The translations under genes and the position numbers were made by a program. A stretch of 12,600 nucleotides of DNA from Natrialbaceae archaeon B1-Br10_E2g27. Lineage in GTDB: Archaea > Halobacteriota > Halobacteria > Halobacteriales > Natrialbaceae. The stretch spans positions 1 through 12,600 of the forward strand of contig LKMM01000040.1 in assembly GCA_001563885.1 (NCBI GenBank), read 5' to 3'. Positions 7,249 through 12,600 of this stretch are shown here, in pieces. Under the pieces are notes generated by a model. It did not search any database and was not told the origin of the DNA. It was given only the letters and a program-made list of their open reading frames with translations. The number at the start of each line of letters is the position of its first letter. Position 1 is the stretch's first letter.

Positions 7249-7980
7249 CTATTGAAATTCGGACTCCGAGAGCACCTCGTTTAGATCCTCGCGGATGTGT
7301 TCGCCCATCTCCCTGTCGCGGGCGGTGGTGACGACGCGATTTTCCTGGACGCTCGAGCCATCGCGCAAGAGCATGCGAACGTTGCCGCCGTTGTCGGCGC
7401 GGGTGACCTTTGCCCGAAGCCCCGACTGTGAGCCTTTGCCACCGGCATCGATCGGCCCCGGGATAACCTTCTTGACGTGGGGATGGTCGGCGACGGCTCG
7501 GATCGCGCGCATGCCGGTTCGGCCGCCGATGAGGGTGGTGTGGCTGCCGCCGATCTTTTCGGCTGGTGGGGTCTCGACGACGTCGAGAGCGCGGTTGGTT
7601 CGACGGGCTAAAACGGCCTGGACGGGGTCATCGTCGGCGACGCGATAAAAGGTGTAGTGGACCTCGTTTCGTACGGCCCGGATAATCTCCCGGCAGCCGC
7701 CGGCATACACTTCCTCGGGCCGTTTGCGCCGAATTTCGTCGGCGATCAACCCGGCGTAGTTTCGACGTTCGATGACGCCCGCCTCGCCGCCGTCTTCGGG
7801 CGTCGTCGTGATCGTCGTCTCCCCGATGATGGGATCGTCGGCCTCGGAATCGCCAAGCATTGTCAGCGTCGCCCGATCGCGGGCCGCCTCGAGAACGACC
7901 GCGTTTGCATTGGGTTCCCGACAGACCAGACAGTAGTCGCCGGGTCGCTCTAAAGGCATAGCGCAGTGGCGACACTCCAT
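7249..7980 (-). CDS. DUF2103-family predicted metal-binding protein
   Basis: 243 residues from the ATG at 7980. The frame stays open upstream to 8289, but that extension is low-complexity and overlaps the neighbouring gene, and the zinc ribbon begins right after this Met. The N-terminus is a four-cysteine ribbon, C3-x2-C6 and C17-x2-C20. The body includes ERRNYAGLIADEIRRKRPEE, GGSHTTLIGGRTGMRAIRAV and a Gly/Lys-rich stretch GPIDAGGKGSQSGLRAKV. From memory this matches the archaeal DUF2103 (COG4031) proteins, whose biochemical role is not known. The R/K-rich, Gly-rich C-terminal part with the ribbon would suit nucleic-acid binding, but that is inference. It lies 73 bases downstream of the DUF47 gene on the same strand, with a weak TATA-like GTATAC (8009-8014) about 30 bases before the start. 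Confidence 0.8.
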   Translation of the reverse strand: MECRHCAMPLERPGDYCLVCREPNANAVVLEAARDRATLTMLGDSEADDPIIGETTITTTPEDGGEAGVIERRNYAGLIADEIRRKRPEEVYAGGCREIIRAVRNEVHYTFYRVADDDPVQAVLARRTNRALDVVETPPAEKIGGSHTTLIGGRTGMRAIRAVADHPHVKKVIPGPIDAGGKGSQSGLRAKVTRADNGGNVRMLLRDGSSVQENRVVTTARDREMGEHIREDLNEVLSESEFQ

Positions 7981-8053
7981 TCGTCTACCCAGTAGTTCGA
8001 GCGAGCGTGTATACGTGTTTTCGATCCCGACCCGGACAGTAGAGGGACATCGA

Positions 8054-8764
8054 TTACTCGAGGTCGGGGCCGAGTTCGGTCGTGAGCCCGGGTTCTTTGG
8101 TGGCGATGATGATGATCTGGTCGGTGATGTCTTCGATCTTGTTCGCGAGTTCGTCGAACAGGATTGCAAACTCGCGGTAGACGAGCGCCTGGTCGGTCGA
8201 ATACTCACGGAAGCCGGTCGTGATAACGTCGTTTCGGAGTTCATCACACCGGCTTTCGCCTGCCCGAATATCCTCGATCTCCTCGGCAAGGCTGTCGGTC
8301 TCGTAGGCCGAACAGAGGGTGTGGACGAACCGCTCGACGACGCCCTCGAGGGTTGCAGTCATCTCGACGATGTGGTCTGCCATCTCTCTAAGCCCATCGA
8401 AACAGGCGGTGTCGTGGGCTGGCTGGATCATGACGAGTTCTTGGACGATACGCTCGGTCAGGTTCGCGACCACGTCGACGTTCTTGTAGAGTTCGATCAG
8501 CGCCGATTCGTTGAAATTGATACGCGTGTTCAACAGGCCGATCTTCTCCGGATCCGCGTTCGTGATGTGGGCGATGATCCGTCGGTTCATCTCGTCGCAC
8601 TCACTTTCGATCGTCTGGATCTCCTCGACGGTCTCCTGATAGTCGCCATCCTCGGCATACTGCTCTAAGACGACTGGAAAGAGCATCACACAGTCGTTGA
8701 GCCGATTCAAATACGCCTCGGTTTCCGATTCGAGTTGGTCGCCGAAGCTCGGTTCTGCGGTCAT
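8054..8764 (-). CDS. DUF47 family (PhoU-like) protein
   Basis: 236 residues from the ATG at 8764. The open frame extends to 8899, but the extra 45 residues lack the family's pattern and run across the predicted promoter. The chain is nearly all helix-forming. It holds two matching motifs, E53-S-E-C-D-E58 and E170-S-R-C-D-E175, each near the front of a half. This is as expected for the two three-helix bundles of PhoU-like proteins, whose acidic clusters bind metal. There is no membrane segment. DUF47 proteins are usually linked to phosphate transport and often sit beside a PiT-type phosphate permease; none is present here. Cytosolic regulation or accessory function in phosphate or metal transport is likely but unproven. 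Downstream of it is the DUF2103 gene, upstream is surE. Confidence 0.85.
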   Translation of the reverse strand: MTAEPSFGDQLESETEAYLNRLNDCVMLFPVVLEQYAEDGDYQETVEEIQTIESECDEMNRRIIAHITNADPEKIGLLNTRINFNESALIELYKNVDVVANLTERIVQELVMIQPAHDTACFDGLREMADHIVEMTATLEGVVERFVHTLCSAYETDSLAEEIEDIRAGESRCDELRNDVITTGFREYSTDQALVYREFAILFDELANKIEDITDQIIIIATKEPGLTTELGPDLE

Positions 8765-8778
8765 ACATCGACCGATGT
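8765..8778. promoter_or_regulatory. Palindrome abutting the DUF47 start codon (possible operator)
   Basis: ACATCG-AC-CGATGT is a perfect 6-base inverted repeat with a 2-base spacer, directly before the ATG at 8764. It falls between the candidate TATA element and the start codon, suitable for a repressor. A hairpin in the transcript leader is the alternative. Confidence 0.35.
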
Positions 8779-8786
8779 GTGTCGAG

Positions 8787-8792
8787 AGTAAA
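8787..8792 (-). promoter_or_regulatory. Candidate TATA element of the DUF47 gene
   Basis: On the minus strand TTTACT lies 23 to 28 bases before the ATG at 8764. This is the spacing of a leaderless haloarchaeal transcript. The match to the TTTAWA-type consensus is partial. Confidence 0.35.
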
Positions 8793-8881
8793 GAACATTC
8801 GTTCAGTGCGAGCCCGTCGCTTTCCCACCTCCATACAGCGCTTGTCCCTGTGTCCCGGTGGGCAACACCCCCGGTCACGGT

Positions 8882-8912
8882 GTCTCGAGGACGAGACAAT
8901 ACTAATCAGTAT
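8882..8912 (-). terminator. Two adjacent hairpins at the 3' end of surE
   Basis: ATACT-AATC-AGTAT (8899-8912) reaches into the surE stop codon, and GTCTCG-AGGA-CGAGAC (8882-8897) follows one base later. Both are perfect inverted repeats with 4-base loops. There is no long T-tract; termination or 3' end protection are both possible. The remainder of the 147-base gap (8765-8911) holds only the DUF47 promoter elements. Confidence 0.3.
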
Positions 8913-9775
8913 CAGTGGCTACTATACCTGCGTAGCGAACTCGAGACGGTGCGTTCGAGTGACCGTTCGACCGACGGAGCCTCGACGACCTCGTAGGGCG
9001 TCGCAAGCGGTGAGATCGATATCCGGCCCTCGAGGATGGCATGGCGGTCGGTGCCCGGCGGGTCAGGGATGTCACGGGCGGCCATCTGTTTCCAGAGGCG
9101 GTTCGTGAGTTCGAACTTACCGTCTCCGTCCTCGGCGTCCATCTCGTAGACGTCCGTCGGACGTGTAACCTCGAGGCCGGTTGGCTCACGGTCGGGTGCT
9201 GGCACGTTTATATTCAGATAGTCGACGCGATCGAAGAGGCCGACGTCAGGGACGGCCTCGACTATGTCCGCCACAACGTCCGCCGCGACCGCGAAGTCAT
9301 CAACGGTCAGCGTCGGTTCGTAGCCGAGTGTATCCATCGAGACTGCGATCGCCGGGGTGCCAAGAAACGCCGCCTCGAGGGCCGCACTAACCGTCCCCGA
9401 ACGACTGAACACATAGGTCCCCATGTTCGCACCGACGTTACACCCCGAGACGACCAGATCTGGCGTCGGCTCGAGGGCGTTGACGCCAACGATCGCACAG
9501 TCACAGGGTGTCCCGTCGACTGCATAGCCGAGTTCGTGTTCGGTGTAGGGAACCGGCGCGGAAAACACCCAGTCGGTGACGTCCATCGACAGATCGTCGT
9601 CCTCACCCGTTCGGCCGTAAGAAAGCGAGCGTCCGACGGCACTCTGATTTCGCTTGGGTGCAACGACGGTGACAGTTGCACTCACAGAGAGCGCATCATA
9701 CAGCGCCCGAAGCCCGGGTGCGTCGATCCCATCGTCGTTCGTCAGAAGGACGTGAGGCGACTCGGCTGTGTTCAT
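8912..9775 (-). CDS. surE: 5'/3'-nucleotidase SurE
   Basis: 287 residues from the ATG at 9775. A longer frame to 9832 exists, but SurE proteins begin just before the first motif, so this Met is preferred. SurE removes phosphate from nucleoside monophosphates (and often short polyphosphate) in the cytoplasm, using a divalent metal. The family's active-site elements are all present: LLTNDDGIDAPG with metal ligands D14 and D15, APKRNQSAVG with S45, DGTPCDC (87-93), VSGCNVGANMG with N113, and SRSGTVSAA (124-132). The usual VSGiNxGxN carries a Cys (C112) in place of the hydrophobic residue. An acidic insert, GEDDDLSMD (57-65), and an extended C-terminus are typical of haloarchaeal versions. It is transcribed away from the lipoprotein gene across a 172-base shared upstream region. 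Confidence 0.95.
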   Translation of the reverse strand: MNTAESPHVLLTNDDGIDAPGLRALYDALSVSATVTVVAPKRNQSAVGRSLSYGRTGEDDDLSMDVTDWVFSAPVPYTEHELGYAVDGTPCDCAIVGVNALEPTPDLVVSGCNVGANMGTYVFSRSGTVSAALEAAFLGTPAIAVSMDTLGYEPTLTVDDFAVAADVVADIVEAVPDVGLFDRVDYLNINVPAPDREPTGLEVTRPTDVYEMDAEDGDGKFELTNRLWKQMAARDIPDPPGTDRHAILEGRISISPLATPYEVVEAPSVERSLERTVSSSLRRYSSH

Positions 9776-9800
9776 ATCGACGCTGTTGTGACTGAACCCA

Positions 9801-9807
9801 CATATCC
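9801..9807 (-). promoter_or_regulatory. Candidate TATA element of surE
   Basis: On the minus strand GGATATG lies 26 to 32 bases before the ATG at 9775, the position expected for a leaderless or nearly leaderless transcript. The match to consensus is moderate. Confidence 0.35.
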
Positions 9808-9873
9808 GTACTTGCCATACGACAATCGACAACGGCTGTCAGGAACCCGTATACTATCGGACGGACCTGCGTG

Positions 9874-9895
9874 ATCGCCATCCCGGGACGGCGAT
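9874..9895. promoter_or_regulatory. 22-base near-perfect palindrome in the surE/lipoprotein divergent region
   Basis: The arms ATCGCC (9874-9879) and GGCGAT (9890-9895) flank a central TCCCGGGA (9881-9888), with one mismatched pair (A9880 against C9889). This gives 10 of 11 matching pairs. It lies about 20 bases upstream of the candidate lipoprotein TATA element, where an activator or a shared regulator of both directions could bind. A hairpin in RNA is less likely, as it precedes both predicted transcription starts. Confidence 0.4.
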
Positions 9896-9913
9896 TTCCG
9901 ACGCACGTCCGGC

Positions 9914-9923
9914 AGTATCAAGA
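9914..9923 (+). promoter_or_regulatory. Weak TATA-like element before the lipoprotein gene
   Basis: AGTATCAAGA lies 25 to 34 bases before the ATG at 9948, the right distance for a leaderless transcript. The sequence is a poor match to the consensus. Confidence 0.25.
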
Positions 9924-9947
9924 ATCGTCCCTGCGAAAAGCCACCAG

Positions 9948-10340
9948 ATGCATCGTCGTGAAGTACTCACACTCTCTGCTGTCGTCTCGCTTTCGGGCTG
10001 TCTCGAGTACATTACCGACGACAACGGCGAGACGATCACCGAGCCGGCCGACGTCGAAATCGTCTGGCACGACCTGATTCGCGACGACCCGGGGACGGAT
10101 GATGAACGCGTTGCCGTCTGGGGTGGCGTCCGCAACGTCGGCGAGCGAACGCTGAGCTATATCGAAATTCGGGCGACCTTTTTCGATGCAGAGGGCGAGC
10201 AACTCGAGCGCGTCATCGAGAACGCCGAAGGGGACATTACGACGGGCACCGAGTGGCCGTTTGAAATCGAGTTCCCCCACTTTGGTGACCGTGCAGCCGA
10301 GGTCGATACCTACGAACTCGAGCCGGCGACGGGGGTCTGA
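9948..10340 (+). CDS. Small Tat-type lipoprotein (FxLYD-like)
   Basis: 130 residues. The signal has R3-R4-E-V-L, a compact twin-arginine motif, a hydrophobic stretch and the lipobox L15-S-G-C18. This points to Tat export and lipid anchoring on the outside of the membrane, as is common in haloarchaea. The mature part starts with an acidic linker (TDDNGETITEP). It then forms what looks like a single beta-sandwich: VWGGVRNVGERTLSYIEIRA and FFDAEGEQLER resemble the FxLYD-type fold (strand, 'N.g...', 'v.v...fyd..g'). Such domains are thought to bind partners or ligands at the cell surface; the role here is unknown. Its TGA stop shares one base with the ATG of the flippase gene, so the two are probably translated together and may act in the same envelope process. 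Confidence 0.85.
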   Translation: MHRREVLTLSAVVSLSGCLEYITDDNGETITEPADVEIVWHDLIRDDPGTDDERVAVWGGVRNVGERTLSYIEIRATFFDAEGEQLERVIENAEGDITTGTEWPFEIEFPHFGDRAAEVDTYELEPATGV

Positions 10341-11905
10341 TGGGTTTGGACCCTGGACCCCCATCCGATCACGAACGACAGACACCCGATCACGAGCCAC
10401 CGACTGACCACGACGACGGCGTCACGACCCTCGCCAAGCAGGGAAGTATCACCTTCGTCGGGAACGTCGTCAACGGAATTCTGGGCTTTGCGATCGTCAT
10501 GTTGATGACCCGTTTTGTCAGTCCATCGGTCTACGGACTGTTCGTGCTTGCAACCTCGGTAATTCTGTTTATGCAGGTGTTTGCGAACCTCGGGCTCCCG
10601 CTTGCGATCGATTACTTCGTCCCGCAGTATCTCGAGGACGGCGAGCGTGGGAAAGCCAAAGGCGTCATCGTCCAGGTGACTGCAACGGTGCTCGTTACCT
10701 CCTCGCTCGTCGCGATTGCACTCGCACTCAGCGCTCGAGGCATCGGTGAGTTCTTCGGCGAGCCATCGATGCAGATTGCCCTGTTGTTTCTCGCGGTGAC
10801 GGTTCCGATGCTTGCGATCTACAACGTCTTGCTCACCAGCTATTACAGCATCAAAAAACTCCAGTACCGAGTCATTATGCGCGATCTCGTTCGGCCGATC
10901 GTTCGCTTCGTGACCACCGCAGGCTTCTTGCTCGCCGGCTTTGGCCTGCTTGGGCTCATCGCCGGCTACGTCGTCGGGCTGTTCGTCGCAACCGCCGTCG
11001 GTGCGGCCATCTTCACCTACAAAGCCTGGGATCTACTCGCAGCCGATCTCGAGGTGGTCCCAGCGAAACCGCTCGTGACCTACGCCCTCCCGCTGGCGAT
11101 GACCAGCGTCGTCTTCGTGTTGATGGGCCATGTCGATTACTTCGTCCTCGGCTTTTTCCTCGGCTCCGACGACGTTGGCATCTACCGGGTCGGCTACATG
11201 CTCGGCTCGGGGCTGATGATCATTTTTAACTCGCTGTCACCGGTGTTCAAGCCGCTGATCGCCGAGTCCAGAGACGACCTCGAGCTAGTCGAATCTCGCT
11301 TTCGGATCATGGCCCGCTGGATCGTCGCCATCACACTCCCGATCGCCATCGTCCTCTCTCTTGGCGCGAGTTCCTACCTCGCGGTGCTGTATACCCCACA
11401 GTACGCCGCCGCGAGTACCGTCGTCGTCGTCCTCGCCAGTGCGTTTCTGTTCAACGTCACCTTCGGCGGTCCCGACGGCTCGCTGTTACAGGGGCTTGGC
11501 TACTCCCGACTCGTTTTTGTGAACACGCTCGTCCTTTTCGGTGTGAACTTCCTCGTCTCGATCGCACTCGTCCCCGTAATCGGGATAGACGGTGCAGCGG
11601 TCGGCTCCGCGGTCGCACTCGTTCTCGTCGGCGGGCTCACGCTTTCCGAACTCTACTATTTCGACGGTATCCACCCGTTCACCTGGGACTTCGCAAAGGT
11701 CGTCACCGCCGGCATCCCCGCAACCATAGCGGGCATTCCAGTACTCGTCGTCGCCGACTCCGACCTGTCGATCGCCGTCATCCTCCCCATAGCGGTCGTC
11801 GGGACCTACCTGTGTACGCTGGTTGTGACCGACGCCTTCACCGACGACGACGTTCGCATGGCCGGCGAGTTTAGCCCTCGACTCGAGCGGTGGCTCTCCC
11901 GGTGA
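10340..11905 (+). CDS. Polysaccharide/oligosaccharide flippase, Wzx-like (MOP superfamily)
   Basis: 521 residues with about 14 predicted membrane helices, roughly at 37-58, 65-85, 108-131, 145-166, 186-205, 205-226, 246-270, 283-303, 325-345, 347-371, 390-411, 412-434, 455-472 and 475-498. This is the usual count for the polysaccharide transport branch of the MOP superfamily. The opening LAKQGSITFVGNVVNGILGF, then the RFVSPSVYGLFVLA segment, are characteristic of RfbX/Wzx-type proteins. These move lipid-linked sugars (for archaea, dolichol-phosphate glycans for S-layer or exopolysaccharide) across the membrane. The first 28 residues are polar, rich in Pro, Asp and His, and probably disordered in the cytoplasm. 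No other start codon is available before helix 1, and the TGATG junction with the lipoprotein gene supports this start. No glycosyltransferase lies in the window, so the substrate is not shown. Confidence 0.88.
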   Translation: MGLDPGPPSDHERQTPDHEPPTDHDDGVTTLAKQGSITFVGNVVNGILGFAIVMLMTRFVSPSVYGLFVLATSVILFMQVFANLGLPLAIDYFVPQYLEDGERGKAKGVIVQVTATVLVTSSLVAIALALSARGIGEFFGEPSMQIALLFLAVTVPMLAIYNVLLTSYYSIKKLQYRVIMRDLVRPIVRFVTTAGFLLAGFGLLGLIAGYVVGLFVATAVGAAIFTYKAWDLLAADLEVVPAKPLVTYALPLAMTSVVFVLMGHVDYFVLGFFLGSDDVGIYRVGYMLGSGLMIIFNSLSPVFKPLIAESRDDLELVESRFRIMARWIVAITLPIAIVLSLGASSYLAVLYTPQYAAASTVVVVLASAFLFNVTFGGPDGSLLQGLGYSRLVFVNTLVLFGVNFLVSIALVPVIGIDGAAVGSAVALVLVGGLTLSELYYFDGIHPFTWDFAKVVTAGIPATIAGIPVLVVADSDLSIAVILPIAVVGTYLCTLVVTDAFTDDDVRMAGEFSPRLERWLSR

Positions 11906-11925
11906 TCGTTCGGCCGGCAACCGTC

Positions 11926-12600
11926 CTAATCGTCGACCAGTCCCCGTTTCCAGGTGCCGAGGCTGAACCAGCCGACGGAGACGACGAACGAGGCGGCCAT
12001 CCCGAAGGCATACGCCCACCAGATTCCGTTGATCCCGAGGTCGATCCCGGGGAGAGTCGAGACCGTCACGCCGAGACCAGGAATCGTCACTGCGGTAAAG
12101 GCAAGCGCGAGGGCGACGGGGACCCGGAAGATCCACCGCGAGAGAAAGGAAAGCACCATCGCTTCACGGGTGTTTCCAGCCCCCCGAAACGCTCCCTGGA
12201 TAACCATCACGCCGGCGAACAGTGCCCAGAACGGGGCCATAATCCGGAGGAAGACGACGCCCTCGGCAATGACGTCGGGATCGCCGACGAAGATGGCCAT
12301 CGCCTGGGCTGGAAACGCAAACAGGATGGCGGCGACCGCACCGATAAGAACCATCGTTCCGGTCGTCGCCACTTTCGTCACCGTCACCGCACGGTCGGGG
12401 GTCTTCGCGCCGAGGTTTTGCCCGACGCCGGTCGCCGTCGCGTTACCGATTGCGCCCGCGACCGCCCAGGTAACAGACATATACCGGAGACCGATCCCGT
12501 AGGCCGCCGTCGGTGCAGCCCCGAAGCGGGCGACGAAGCCAGCCATCGCGACCGAGGCGAAACTGCGCGCCCAGCCGTCGATCGTTGCCGGATAGCCCAC
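11926..12600 (-). CDS. MATE family efflux transporter (C-terminal half; 5' end outside window)
   Basis: The last 224 residues of a membrane protein; the true start lies beyond the right edge and the first codon visible (GTG) is internal. MATE transporters expel drugs or metabolites in exchange for Na+ or H+. Two elements identify the family: a GVGQNLGAKTPDRA stretch (58-71) and a VIQGAFRGAGNT stretch (133-144), which matches the MATE 'rGaGdT' signature. About six hydrophobic helices are visible, the count expected for the second half of a 12-helix protein. It converges on the flippase gene, with only 20 bases between the two stop codons and no clear terminator in the gap. Both belong to the MOP superfamily, but the sequences look unlike each other and give no sign of recent duplication. 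Confidence 0.9.
   Translation of the reverse strand: MGYPATIDGWARSFASVAMAGFVARFGAAPTAAYGIGLRYMSVTWAVAGAIGNATATGVGQNLGAKTPDRAVTVTKVATTGTMVLIGAVAAILFAFPAQAMAIFVGDPDVIAEGVVFLRIMAPFWALFAGVMVIQGAFRGAGNTREAMVLSFLSRWIFRVPVALALAFTAVTIPGLGVTVSTLPGIDLGINGIWWAYAFGMAASFVVSVGWFSLGTWKRGLVDD

Noticed and set aside
7981..8289. N-terminal extension of the DUF2103 gene
   Set aside because: The added 103 residues are Ser/Pro/Arg-rich low complexity, overlap the DUF47 coding region and precede a zinc ribbon that normally begins the protein.
8015..8668. 217-residue plus-strand open frame
   Set aside because: Mirror of the DUF47 gene; the minus-strand reading has the paired ESxCDE motifs.
9041..9874. 277-residue plus-strand open frame
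   Set aside because: Antisense to surE, whose active-site motifs are unmistakable.
11486..12136. 216-residue minus-strand open frame across the flippase 3' end
   Set aside because: It runs over both the flippase and MATE genes in a different frame and its composition is that of a shadow.

Overview
The window is high-GC DNA from a halophilic archaeon (class Halobacteria). The proteins are very rich in Asp and Glu. There are TATA-type promoter elements but hardly any Shine-Dalgarno sites. A short twin-arginine lipoprotein signal is present, and CTCGAG recurs throughout. The genus cannot be fixed from the sequence. No rRNA, tRNA, CRISPR array or insertion sequence is visible.

Left half, 1 to 6873, minus strand: a tight three-gene operon read right to left. 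First is a 736-residue protein resembling the degenerate helicase half of AddB (4663-6873). Next is a 338-residue protein resembling the Fe-S nuclease half of AddB, with its catalytic residues apparently lost (3654-4670). Last is a protein of more than 1200 residues that resembles AddA or UvrD and carries its own intact Fe-S PD-(D/E)XK nuclease; it runs off the left edge (1-3661). Both gene junctions overlap by 8 bases. Together they look like an archaeal AddAB/RecBCD-type helicase-nuclease whose B subunit is split into two polypeptides. A good TATA box (6905-6912) and an imperfect palindrome lie before the first gene.

Middle, 6927 to 9775, minus strand: a 68-residue two-helix membrane protein, a DUF2103-type zinc-ribbon protein, a DUF47 (PhoU-like) protein and the nucleotidase SurE. 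Each of the last three has some room for its own promoter. Short palindromes sit next to the DUF47 start and in the surE upstream region.

Right, 9948 to 12600: on the plus strand, a small Tat-type lipoprotein is coupled by a TGATG junction to a 14-helix polysaccharide flippase. Converging on it from the right edge is the C-terminal half of a MATE-family efflux transporter (minus strand).

The helicase-nuclease operon is the main point of interest. The other genes are ordinary haloarchaeal housekeeping and envelope genes. Family assignments come from motifs read by eye; no database search was possible.
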